The position numbers and the translations under genes were made by a program. From Calonectria ilicicola (Eukaryota > Ascomycota > Sordariomycetes > Hypocreales > Nectriaceae): a stretch of DNA of 64,000 bases. The notes under the pieces are model-generated. The model had not been told where the DNA came from and did not search any database. It saw only the letters and a program-made list of their open reading frames with translations. The stretch spans positions 6,386,001 to 6,450,000 of the forward strand of contig CP085829.1 of NCBI GenBank assembly GCA_020809705.1, written 5' to 3'. Shown here piece by piece: positions 33,302-43,956 of this stretch. Position 1 is the first letter of the stretch, and the number at the start of each line of letters is the position of its first letter.

Positions 33302-35263
33302 TCATTTAATTCCCTCTTGCGCCCACTCTCGCAGCGCTGCCTGGATGTCCAATGAGAAATATTGCAGGTCATAAAACTCAGCGGGCAGAGCTGAAAACGC
33401 CCTACCCGTAGTCCCTGAACACTCTGCAACGGCTGCTTCAAGCACCTTGTGCAGCTGCCGCGCCAGGGGCCATCTCTGCCCGCAGACCCGCAGTGCATAG
33501 ATGAAGAGATACAGCTTGTTGGGCAACGGTGCTTTGACTGCCTTGGTGTAAATGATGTAGAACCTGGCAGCGATGAAGATGCAAAACACTAGATACGGAT
33601 TCGAGGCTTCTAGCGTCTGCTCACTGATTTTCCGAACAATCTCCGCCATTTGATCACAGCTGGAGAGGCATCGTTCAGCTGCGTGCTCCCACTTGTGCAA
33701 ATTTCCACCTGCGTTTATCGTGGAAAACTCCGATCGCTGATAGAGTGAAATGATGGCACTGTGTAGCGTGCACTGGATAAGCACCGCATTTGGGTGCTGT
33801 GTGGGTGTGTCGCATGCGGAAAACAAATCCGCGTACATCGGCGTATGCACGGTCAACAACTGCTCAAAATCTGATTGCCAAGAAACCAGCTTCTGGTATA
33901 CTAAATCGCATTCCTCCTGGCGCCGGATTGATTCCTCAACCGAAGTAGCATCGTAAGATTGCTGGAGAAAATTGTGGACGTGCCACAGCTCGTTTGTAAC
34001 GAGGCGCACATAGAGCGAGTAGGACGAAGGGACTTCCGCGTTTCCGAATTGGTACATTGCTATCACTGACTCTGGATAGCGCCAAATCTCCTCGTCGCAG
34101 GGTAAGCTAGCAGCAGGTTCAGGCCTCGGAATAGAAAGATGCCAGGCGGCGCCTAGCGTCGACGCTGAGTCAAGCGCTTCGATAGCCCAGAAAGCGCGAA
34201 TTTTTTCCTCTCGGTCGACTGCGGTGAGGGGCATGGTAAGCATGCGAGGCGGAATTATGCTGGGGAAGCCAAAGTTGATGCAGTTGTGAGCCACTAGATC
34301 GCGCAGGCCCAGCTGGGTGCTCATTCTTGGACCGTTAGCCAGCCACACCCCGTGCACTCTGGCGTGCTTTCAGGGGAGTATTACGCATACCTTTTGCAGG
34401 GTGAAATGAGATTCCAAAATTCCATCAGTCGTCCCGTTCCATATTCAGCTATCGTCAGGATGAGGAGGGCTTGCAGTGTCCGGAGCGAGAGGCGGCGAAT
34501 TGCTGCAAGGACTATCTCATCGCTGAGAGCAAGAAGCAGCTTCTTTCGATCTGAAGTTGGGGATTCATTTTCATCCTGTGTGGTCAGAATCACTACGGCA
34601 ATGGCCTTGAGAATCAAAGATGCTGGGTCGCCGGCCTGTGGTGTATATTTCTCACAAAACTCGAGGATGGTGGGTTGGTGGAGGACGGGGAACCATGAAT
34701 GATATTGGTCAAACCAGACGTGACAATATCCTGACAGGCTTTGTGGAGATAGATAATCAGTCTCATTTTGAGAACTGGGCTGTTTTTCAAACAAAATATC
34801 GTCGACCAATTCTTGGTTGGCCAATGCTTCGACCCCAGGAGTTGGTTGCAACTGAGCTGCACTCGCAGTCGCGTGAAGAATATGATCGTTAACGTGTGTT
34901 TTGAACGCCGTAAATTCTAATTCGAGGGATTCTTTACCCCATCAAAGCATGTATTAGTAAAAGGCATCATTGGCATTTCTACACAATTGATTGGAATGTA
35001 CGCTCTCACCTATCCGTGATTCCAGCTTGGCAACATAGCCGGCGCGGAGGCCTGGAGTCCTGTGAGAAGTAGAATATTCGCATTCAAAATCGTTTTTACG
35101 GCAAAACCCGCATCTTGGACGGCGCCGGTCACAGCGAACCTTGCGCTGTCTGCATATCAGACAGCTAGTGATGTGACGTCAGTTAACGAGATAAAAAAGC
35201 GTACAATCAAGGCTTCACTCACACTTTGTTGCTTGTTTCACACCCCTGCTGTGGGCTAGACAT
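33302..35263 (-). CDS. Zn2Cys6 fungal-specific transcription factor
   Basis: Four exons, 35263..35223, 35164..35010, 34931..34391 and 34325..33302, give 586 aa. Each junction restores a sensible reading: the second codon of the cluster region spans intron 1, LESRI/ESLELEF spans intron 2 and CKR/MSTQ spans intron 3. The Cys spacing is exact for a Zn2Cys6 binuclear cluster: C15, C18, C25, C32, C35 and C42 (C-x2-C-x6-C-x6-C-x2-C-x6-C), followed by a linker and a short coiled segment. The rest is the helical fungal_trans middle-homology region, with WFPVLHQPTI and GLRDLVAHNC positions typical of the family. It should bind CGG-containing DNA in the nucleus. The target pathway is unknown. An inverted repeat of a CGG-containing 11-mer lies about 760-800 bp upstream. 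Confidence 0.85.
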
Positions 35264-36356
35264 GGGCACTGTTTTTCGGTGGTATGTGTCGCAATAGCTT
35301 AAGTGTTATGGTAGGTTTTCTCACTTGATGAATTTCAGATGCGGAGAGTCGGAGTTGCATGGCCTCTTACCAAGCATGGTTATCATGCGGGGAAGTTGGC
35401 TTATCGCGTAGGGTTGATCGTAGTGAAGGATGTGTTCTGCTGACCAAAAACTCGGTTAATCGGCTTTCATTCACCTCAATAATATCCATTGCCAAATAAT
35501 AGATTATTTACCTAAATTTTAATCGATTTAAAATTCCGTACTGACATTCTCAGATGCTGAATAGCTGGGATGTTATTGAGTACTAGCTGGTTAATTGGCT
35601 GAAATCAAGCATACCCTATACCTTAATGTTACAAATTTGTATCTGAATTAACAATAGTTACTCGAGCAATAGCGTGTGTGCATCATTTATTTGGAGCTCA
35701 TAAATAATTTCAGATTAAATACTTAATTTTTTTCTAACTTTTACCTCCCCAAAGGATCAACAATATGCTTAAGGTTGCGCAAAATTATGGTTGTTAATGA
35801 GTGGTTCTGGATCTTCTAGTACAGCGATACTAGCGTTGACTTAACGTCTTCTCAAGGGAAGCTCCGAACCCAATTTTTAAATCAAGTCGTGACACATTTC
35901 AGGGCGCATCCTAGTTTAGCTTTACGTCAGTGTTTTAGCTATTTAATTGATTGAAACGATGGGGAAAATCTAGGAGCATTTAGCCTTCGGGAAACGTGCA
36001 AGTTGCGCGCAGTTATGCCGGGCCGTGTCTAGATCCACGATGGCCTTGACACGGCCCGCCACCCAACGCTAACCGCCACTAGCAATTTCGCCCATCATCA
36101 CCAAATGTCGCGTGCGAGTTGATCATATTGAACCCTGAAAGAAGCGAAAATGATTCATGATTAATCTCTGTAAAATAATTGCCTAATTTTAACATGCAGC
36201 TCGCCTTTTTCTTCTCCTTTTTTGTTCTTTCTTTCCTTGTCAGAAAGTAAATGAATAACAGTGTGAAGAATACGAGTTTCCACGTATTTATTGTACCCTT
36301 TACGCGTCTCACTTTACCTTGTTTGCGATGAGACGCGTCAAGGCCTTTGACGTGCT
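35264..36356. other. Intergenic, 1.1 kb; upstream of the Zn2Cys6 gene, A/T-rich centre
   Basis: The stretch 35455-35760 is markedly A/T-rich. The inverted repeat at 36019-36058 is described separately. The right end is the 3' flank of the dehydrogenase gene. No gene is seen. Confidence 0.45.
36019..36058. repeat. Inverted repeat CGGGCCGTGTC ... GACACGGCCCG
   Basis: Perfect 11-bp arms at 36019-36029 and 36048-36058 flank an 18-bp spacer. The arm is the same word found twice upstream of the second FMO. It contains CGG, the half-site type bound by Zn2Cys6 dimers, and lies upstream of a Zn2Cys6 gene. It could be an operator or the end of a decayed mobile element. Confidence 0.5.
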
Positions 36357-37574
36357 TCATGCCATGTCCTCTTCAACACCCTCGATCAGATTCTTGATGC
36401 CCTCACCCAGAGAAGTCTTTTCCCAAGCCTCCGGAGCCTTGTCAAAAGATGTGACGCTGGAGATTAAAGCACCTACTTTCACCTGACCCTGCTCAATCAT
36501 GGAGAGCGCCATCTTGTAGTCGCCAGAGTCATAGCGAAAACAACCCCGGACCCTCAGCTCCTTTTGCGACAGGGCAAGCATCGGGACGTTCATGAAGTCT
36601 TTTCCAACTCCCGTCTGCACGTAGCTCCCGCCTCGACGCAGCGCAAATATGCTAATTTGTACGGGGTTCTCGGCGCCCGATGCTTCAATCACGGCATCAA
36701 CCCCGCCAGAAATGCCCGTCTCTTCGAGCAGGCGAGTAGCATTTTCTTGAGGAGATGCCTCCAAATCTGGTATGAAGGTATCGCACTCTATAAATTTCTT
36801 GGCAAATTCGAGTTTCTTTTGCAAGATGTCTACGAGAATGACGCGTTGGGCACCAAACGCCTTGGCGACTGCACCGCAGAGTAGCCCCACAGTCCCCGAG
36901 CCCATGATGATCACGCTCTGGCCATATGTGATCTCTGCTAAACGGGTCGAGTGCACAGCGACGGCTGTAGGTTCTGCCAGGACTGCTTCTTGCAAGCTCA
37001 CATTTTCTGAGACCTTGTACACAAAATCCTCTGGGGCGACGTAATATTTAGTCAGACAACCATGGACGTCTGGAGGAGCTGCTGCGAATTTCATTTCGTC
37101 GCAGAGGTTGTATTCTCCATCCTTGCAGCGTTGACACTTGCGACAGGGAAAGCCAGGCTCAATGGCAACTTTATCCCCAACCTTGACAGAGGTGACGGCT
37201 GAGCCGATGGATGCGATGATGCCCGATGCTTCGTGGCCCATGACAAGGGGGCGTTCCTGGCTCACTTTTCGAGCGAAGCCGCCATGTTTCCAAAAGTGCA
37301 CCTGGGATGAAACACATGATTAATGACGACCCCGCTGCACAGATGGTGGGTACGGCAAGGGGACTTAGATTAAAGAAAGAGACCGATGAAAGAATGGAAC
37401 GGGATCTATGATGCGAGAGGAACATATAATCGTGGGGTCACTCACATCACTGCCACAAACGCCAACGTATCTTATCTGCACCATGACTTCGTGGTCATTG
37501 AGCGTTTTGGAGATGGGCAGATCCTGAATCTTGGCGGAACCAGGTCCGTAGAGAAACCAAGACGGGTTTTCCAT
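36357..37574 (-). CDS. Zinc-dependent polyol dehydrogenase (xylitol/sorbitol dehydrogenase type)
   Basis: Two exons, 37574..37446 and 37301..36357, join in phase 0 across a 144-nt intron and give 357 aa, the usual length of the family. Catalytic zinc ligands are visible at C40 (GVCGSD), H66 and E67 (MGHE). The structural zinc set C96, C99, C102 and C110 (CRKCQRCKDGEYNLC) is complete. The NAD-binding motif GSGTVG lies in the second half, and an acidic residue follows the next strand (VILVDI), which favours NAD+ over NADP+. GGSYVQTGVG and RVRGCFRYDSGDY are typical of fungal D-xylulose reductase and L-arabitol dehydrogenase. It should act in cytosolic pentose/polyol catabolism. Which polyol it prefers cannot be read from sequence alone. 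Confidence 0.85.
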
Positions 37575-39382
37575 GGTATTATGATGAGTCAATATTTTGA
37601 TTACTAGAAATAATCCAAATGCGCAATTCAATTTTGAATATATTCTAGGCTTGAATAAGAGCCGGTGCGATTTACGTCGGGAATGAGGTATTAATAAACG
37701 TGCCTTGGGCTGGGTTTCGAGAACATGCAAACTGGTGGCCCGTTTTTGCGGGGTGCAGCATGTCAGCATAGGCTGTTAATACACGACGTCACTTGAATAG
37801 GCAAGACGGGCCGTCCACGGACCCGAATGAACTTGGAGTAGATATGACACGGCATGCGGGAAGATCACTGCCGTATGGAGTTTAACCTGTAGACACATGT
37901 GAAAAATGCAAACATTGATTTGGGAGAAGCGGGCCGTCAAGGAAGCTGAGCTTTCCCGTGTTTCATGTTCGTGTCCGGGCCGTCTGTCAGCATCAAATTG
38001 TCGTTTTTTTCTGACGCACAGATGTCAGGATGATGTCTGAATTATGGAATGCATGACAAGAAACGGATGCTAGTAATTGTTGGGTCTAATCTTCTACTGC
38101 CAAATCCACATAGCTTGGAGTTTTGCAACAGCTTTGATGTGGAAACAAAATGCTTATTATTTCGCCTACTTACGTCCTGCGATTATTATCTAAAATTGCC
38201 TCCAATGATGCAATTTATTCCATCAAGTGCCCTCTGCTGCACCATTTCTCAACCTCATTTTTTATCCCTCAAGAGTTCTCTTGGATAAAGTTCGTCCTAG
38301 CTCTCGTTGTAGCCTTTAAACGGCATCCTCTCTTGCGCGCACGCGGAGTGCTTCCTTGACCATTACAGGGTCATGATGACTACTCCCATCATGTGATTTT
38401 CTTCTACCTGCTGCAATAATTTCTTTTTAAATATAAACAGCGACTAAAAGCAAGATCTTATGCTATTCATTATTCTGAATCAGGGTATTTATTGTATTTG
38501 GAGCTGATAAATTCTGATAACCCTGACACGTAACATGCAACAACTCCTAACAAATCCACTATCCAAGAGGACGAGTCCCTTTTCATGTAGAATCACGCAA
38601 TCCAACTACATTTAAGCGCATATAAAAATAACAGTAAATTTGTATTCATGTCAGTGGGGCGCGCTGAGTCAATTGCTCGGATAGTCGGATGCCGCAGGAG
38701 ATTCGACGAGACAAGACTGCACACTACCACTCATAGTCATCCCTCCGACGTACGGAGGCAGCAGACACGAGCTCTTTTTTCTCGTATATGCTCTAGTGTA
38801 AACTCTATCGTTATCGACAGTAAGAGACTGAACCATGCAAAGGACATGACTACGGAAAATTCACTGGGTCTCAAAGTGCTCGGGCGCCAAATTGATTCGG
38901 TAGTGAAGCTAACTTTGTAGAATTCACCTTTCCTCAACGGGAAATGATTTCCTTATCCTCGTTGCTATGACTGATCTCGGGTCTTCTCATTGTGGCATCA
39001 ATGCAAGCGATGCATGTGGTGCCCACTCTTCGGCCCGAACCACACGCCGTTGTGATTGCTCAACGGTGGAGCAGCGAGGTGTCAACTGCATTGCGCTTAC
39101 CCCAAAAATATCCATCGTAATATCTGAACCATGAAAGCTTATGAAGCAGTTGAATGAAAGGCAAGTAGTTGCTTGCCGGTGTCACTATTGCGTGATAGTT
39201 GACATGAGTCACGCTGCCACCGATTCGATAGGACATGATTCACCTGGCGAAAATGTATAACTGCAGCGAGTAACGCCGCTGAAAGCACCAGAATTAAACC
39301 GTCGACCTTGAAGAACATACAGTTTATTCATCAAATTGAACCCCAGTGTTTATCTATCCTCAAGCTCGCACAATTCCCCCAC
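37575..39382. promoter_or_regulatory. Divergent intergenic region, 1.8 kb (polyol dehydrogenase / saccharopine dehydrogenase)
   Basis: No gene is seen. Three GGGCCGT words lie within 180 bp at 37808-37814, 37931-37937 and 37977-37983, that is 234-403 bp upstream of the dehydrogenase start, plus GACACGGC at 37846-37853. They resemble the core of the 11-mer seen near the FMO and Zn2Cys6 genes. The right part holds the promoter of the saccharopine dehydrogenase gene. Confidence 0.35.
39205..39211 (+). promoter_or_regulatory. Gcn4/CpcA-type site TGAGTCA upstream of the LYS1-type gene
   Basis: ATGAGTCAC lies about 172 bp upstream of the saccharopine dehydrogenase start codon and contains the exact Gcn4/CpcA core. 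In fungi this site mediates general amino acid control, so it fits a lysine-pathway gene. Function is inferred. Confidence 0.5.
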
Positions 39383-40693
39383 ATGTCGCCCCAAGTTATC
39401 CATCTGAGGTCTGAGACCCAGCAATTTGAACGCCGTTCTCCATGTAAATTCCCCTGAACCCATGTTGAGAGAGAATTCCTAACAATCTAGTGTCGCCCGA
39501 GACGGCCAAGGTTCTCATTGAGGCCGGCTACATTGTCCGTGTTGAAGACTGGCCTGGCCGCATTTATAGAACAGATGAATTCAGGGCTGTTGGTGCTGAA
39601 ATTGTCCCGGCTGGCTCATGGGTCCGTGCTCCAAAGGAGGACATAATCCTCGGCTTGAAGGAGATTGAGACGGATGGCAGTCCTTTACCTCATACCTAGT
39701 ATGTCCGTTGTTTGGGAGGTCATTGCGACTTGACTAACTAGGAATCCAGTATACATTTCCAACACGTGTTCAAGAGGCAATGGGACTGGGATACAGAGCT
39801 GGCTCGGTTCTCAAATGCCGGAGGTATACTGTATGACCTAGAGTATATTACCGATGAGACTGGAAATCGGGTGGCGGCGTTCGGATATTGGGCCGGTTAT
39901 GCTGTAAATATAACCCTTTCCTCTGAGTTTACTGTTACTAATTTTGCTCCAGGGCACCGCTTTGGCCCTCCTGGCTTGGGCTCACCTGATTCTTAACCCT
40001 GAAGCAGCACAAGGCCCTGTTCCGCTCTTCGATTTGGCTACTGATCTGACAGACTTCGTTAGGTCAAATGTCAAGGAGGCGCTGTCGACAAACAACGGAC
40101 AGTGGCCTCGTGTCATGATCATGGGCGCTTTGGGACGGTGTGGTAAGGGAGCTGCGGCTGCAGCAGAGGCCATTGGCGTGCCTAGCGAACGCATGTTGTG
40201 CTGGGACAAGCAAGAGAGCAAGAACGGAGGCCCTTTCCAGGAAATTGCAGAGTCTGATGTCTTTGTCAATTGTGTATACCTGGGCGCCAATAAGACAGCA
40301 CCGTTCGTAACTGCTGAATCTCTGTCGGGCCCTGAGAGACGACTCCGTATTATTGCTGACATCTCCTGCGAACCGAATGTAAGTCTCCCCCAAAAGAGGA
40401 TGGTGCTGCAATATACTAAGATAGTTATCAAGAGCGAGAACCACCCGATTCCAATCTACAACAGCTACAGCTCGTTTGGAAACCTGACTACGGCACCTTC
40501 TGTCAAAATTGATGGACCCGAGCTCCGCATTATTTCCATCGGTTACCTTCCTTCAATGGTTGCCCGCGAGTCAAGTGATGCGTACTCTCGCATGCTTTTG
40601 CCAAGTTTGCTGACCTTGAACCATCGGGAAACTGAAGAGGTTTGGATGAGGGCAGAGAAGGTCTTCCGAGATAGAGTTGCTGAATTGCCGTAA
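39383..40693 (+). CDS. Saccharopine dehydrogenase (NAD+, L-lysine-forming) family protein
   Basis: Five exons, 39383..39443, 39491..39698, 39750..39903, 39953..40378 and 40433..40693, give 369 aa. The family enzyme makes lysine and 2-oxoglutarate from saccharopine in the last step of the fungal aminoadipate pathway. The N-terminus (LRSETQQFERRSPLSPET) matches the family start. K77 (in GLKE), H95 (in FQH) and K98 correspond to the catalytic Lys/His pair and a nearby Lys of the yeast enzyme. GALGRCGKGA is the dinucleotide-binding loop, followed by GGPF and PIPIYN. Oddly, the usual SIDHLP near the C-terminus reads SIGYLP. It may therefore be a diverged paralogue rather than the main enzyme. The LYS1 symbol is withheld for that reason. 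Confidence 0.85.
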
Positions 40694-41448
40694 CCTAGCC
40701 TTGATCTGAGTTTAGAAAAGTAGAATAAGGATGATTCTTTTATTTTTGTGTTTTACCTTTCCCGGTCTGATGAATACCTAGGCAAAGGTTAAACGGGCTA
40801 TTTACTGGCTTTGTTTGTGGATTGAAAGAGTTCATGCTTGCACTTTAAGTTCACCTAGTCCTAGAAGAATTTGGTTTGGTATGTGATCCGTTTTCGTCAC
40901 CCGACTCACAACAAGTTGCTGTACGGAGAAATCATGAATCGAGTTAATACAATTGTTGTCAGATCTCGATTTTATACAATGATGCGAAGCTGGTAATTGT
41001 TTAGATGACAAACTATCTAGAGAACCGATAAGAAACCCTCCCGTCCATAGCTGATAACCTTAGCCACAGAGCTGCCGGAACCTTGTCGAACCATGGCCGC
41101 GCAGAGGGTTTCAACCTACTCGCGCCACTGAGCAAATCATTTTCGTCAGGTATTTTACCGGATTGGTGATCACTTTATCTCCCACATTTTTCCCATCCAT
41201 CTTTGACTTCCTCCCCGTATCAGCACCATTCATATTTGAAGAAATATCTCCGATAACAAAGTAATTTACCTTTTGATTGCATTTGATTTGGCGAGGTCAT
41301 AACCCGATATCTTGAGTTACGGTTTATAAATTCTCTTCAATGTTAATTGGAAGTTGAGGTATGCGCACCTGGATGTTTGTCGCCATAATTCTGACGATCT
41401 AACATATGAATTAATTTTGCAGAAATTGAGGTTAATTAGCCCATCAAG
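40694..41448. other. Intergenic, about 750 bp
   Basis: 3' flank of the saccharopine dehydrogenase gene and presumed promoter of the next gene on the same strand. A/T-rich and without recognisable sites. Confidence 0.45.
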
Positions 41449-43719
41449 ATGTCCCAAGATTGTGCACCCCAGAACGATGAAACAGAGCATGGCCCAGGGC
41501 GAGATACGCCTGACCTAGGCCATCAGTTTCGTACATCAAGCAGTGAAGACAATGTCGAGTTTGAAAATAATATTCCTGAGCGACCGCGCCCGAAAAAATA
41601 CGAAAAGATTCAATCGTACATCGAAAAAATTCGCGAAATATGGAATCATGATGACGATGAAACACATCAGTTTCGCCAAGAGCCAAAGAAGGAGATCTGC
41701 AGTAATAATAGACTGTCAATCCTCCGCACCTCAACCCTCATCCACTTTCCTGCTGTAGCAACCACGATATTATTACTCATACTATACATAAAACGAATTG
41801 AGTGGATGCGCTTCCATCCTACATCCGAAGAGCTTAGTGCACTTCAATTCGCTGCCAAGGCACATGAAATATGTATTATGATCTCTCTGTCCGAGATGCT
41901 CTTATATCGGATTCGCTTCTATCTCATCGAAGGAAATGGAATTCCACTTGGATTTCTTACGTCGGCCTTCTATATCCCTTCTCCATTCCAATATTTAACC
42001 AGCTCGGAGTTTTGGGGTCCAGTTACCAATACATCTGTATCCAACCGCCTATCCCATTTACGCACAGCTGGGATGATTGGAGTTCTGAGCGTGATTGGTA
42101 TGAGCGCTAGTCCTCTGTCCGCCATTGCGATGATCCCACGACTAGTATGGTGGAATGTAGGTAACGTTACCTCGATTGGCCTCGAAGATTCTCCCCTAGA
42201 GACGCAGTATATCAATCTAAAATCTTCCTACAACTTGACTCTAGATCAACCATATTTGATCAGTTTGTCAGAATATAGTTGCTATCCCCCGGGCTCGCCT
42301 ATTGGGTGCAACTCAAGCCCACAGCCGTTGTTGAACGAACTTTACACCATGCTGTCTATATCTCCACTGATACCAAATACTGCAAATCTAAGCTCTACAG
42401 CTAACGGCGGCGTTGACAAATCTCGGCCCATTTCATTTTCAATATCAGAATCAGGGGTCAGTTCCGCTGTTATTGCAACCTCTCCGATGAAATTCGTAAC
42501 CGACGCATTGTACCAAGAGAAATCACAACTTTTCCTTACTACAAACTCAAGCACCGATCTGTTGATCAATTCTAAGCCGGCAAGGTCTTCACCGAAATTG
42601 CCGTCAGGGACATGGAGGCAGCCACTAGTAGCTGTTGTTGGCAGTACTTTAATTGCTGATTACACGGTTGACGGTGCTATTCCCTTGCCGAGTGTCGTTG
42701 AATTTTACTTTCAGGAAGCTACTTTTGGTAATTTCACAGTGTCTCTGGATATTCGTGAGGAACTCAATAAAAACACGATCAAAAAGGTAGGCCAACCCCG
42801 CTGGATACTGGTTTTTCTCGACATCCAACATATGGTTCCCACACCACTTAGTGCTGCCTTTTTGTTGATGGCATACACGGCGGAGAGTAAGCTCGTGTTG
42901 ACAGAGATGGCGCTATACCTCGTCAAGGCCCGATGGATCGATGCAGAAACTTGGACGGTGGTCAATGAATCTCCCGAGACGCGAATACAGCTCCAAGTTC
43001 CCTGGTCGGATTTGCCAAGCTACTTGCAAAGCACTACGACAGAACAAAACATTATTAAAATGAGCAAGAAATGGTTGGGAGGGATGGGAACGGTCGACGC
43101 AGATGTTCGCCAATTGCTGTTGAATGAGACGTTCATTTCTGTATGGAAATCCTGTTATGTTGGTGAAGTCTCCAATTGCTTTGAGGGGTTTGCCGCAGCA
43201 TATTTCACGAGCATCTTGACAGCCTCGACGCAACTTCGGACTTTTGCTCCAGCGAAAGACATCGTAAACGGAATCATTTCCATCGCCCCCGGTGCTGACG
43301 ATGTCAGTATCAAACACTCCTTCTATCGCCATCGATACGTCTATAGTCTTCGAAACGATATCAGCATCCCGATTGCACTTACTGTATTGTTACTACATAC
43401 ATTCATTGCGCTCTTACATGTTATTTCCATTATGACATCAAGGAGGGCTTGGTATAGTTCAGGATGGGAGAGCTTTGGACAGTTGCTGGTTCTTGCACTA
43501 CGATCTAGACCACCAACAGGCCTGCACAATATTGGCGGGGGAGTCACGGTTTCCGAGGTGTGGACGAGAGTGGCGAGTGTAAGGGAAGTTGAGGACCACG
43601 AACAGATAGAGATGGTATTGGATGTACCGGAAGATGAACAAATTTCGATCACTAGTATTGATGATGCACGGGACCACCTGGTGATGAGGCGCATAAGGCC
43701 TGGAGAACAGTATAGCTAA
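41449..43719 (+). CDS. Multi-spanning membrane protein of unknown function, fungal-specific type
   Basis: A single exon of 756 aa. I do not recognise a functional family. The N-terminal 90 residues are hydrophilic and charged. Hydrophobic segments follow near residues 97-112 (FPAVATTILLLILYI), 135-150, 203-228 (MIGVLSVIGMSASPLSAIAMI) and 642-668 (IPIALTVLLLHTFIALLHVI). Between the third and fourth lies a long region of about 400 residues rich in NxS/T sequons with several Cys, so it is probably an N-glycosylated extracellular or lumenal domain. The C-terminal 90 residues are acidic and cytosolic-looking. This layout of paired membrane segments around a large glycosylated loop recurs in lineage-specific gene families of Aspergillus and Penicillium, as far as I recall. 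No enzyme motif is seen. Confidence 0.7.
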   Translation: MSQDCAPQNDETEHGPGRDTPDLGHQFRTSSSEDNVEFENNIPERPRPKKYEKIQSYIEKIREIWNHDDDETHQFRQEPKKEICSNNRLSILRTSTLIHFPAVATTILLLILYIKRIEWMRFHPTSEELSALQFAAKAHEICIMISLSEMLLYRIRFYLIEGNGIPLGFLTSAFYIPSPFQYLTSSEFWGPVTNTSVSNRLSHLRTAGMIGVLSVIGMSASPLSAIAMIPRLVWWNVGNVTSIGLEDSPLETQYINLKSSYNLTLDQPYLISLSEYSCYPPGSPIGCNSSPQPLLNELYTMLSISPLIPNTANLSSTANGGVDKSRPISFSISESGVSSAVIATSPMKFVTDALYQEKSQLFLTTNSSTDLLINSKPARSSPKLPSGTWRQPLVAVVGSTLIADYTVDGAIPLPSVVEFYFQEATFGNFTVSLDIREELNKNTIKKVGQPRWILVFLDIQHMVPTPLSAAFLLMAYTAESKLVLTEMALYLVKARWIDAETWTVVNESPETRIQLQVPWSDLPSYLQSTTTEQNIIKMSKKWLGGMGTVDADVRQLLLNETFISVWKSCYVGEVSNCFEGFAAAYFTSILTASTQLRTFAPAKDIVNGIISIAPGADDVSIKHSFYRHRYVYSLRNDISIPIALTVLLLHTFIALLHVISIMTSRRAWYSSGWESFGQLLVLALRSRPPTGLHNIGGGVTVSEVWTRVASVREVEDHEQIEMVLDVPEDEQISITSIDDARDHLVMRRIRPGEQYS

Positions 43720-43956
43720 ACTATAGTTTGTATCTAAAGTTTGGTTGATTTATATATCTTGGTTATTTTTGGGAAGGGCATAAAGTTGGTGACTAGATTG
43801 TAAAATGACATGGAAATTCCGAGTGTCCTGCTAGAAATCCACCACAAATCCACCACGAAATGATATTTTGGTATGCATTGCCGAAGATAAATGTGTCGCC
43901 TATGTTTGACTCATAATACAATTACTCTCATCAAAATATCTATTTATTCACAAAAC

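Noticed and set aside
32373..33355. Several 60-125 codon open frames on both strands
   Set aside because: They overlap each other on both strands and have no recognisable domains.
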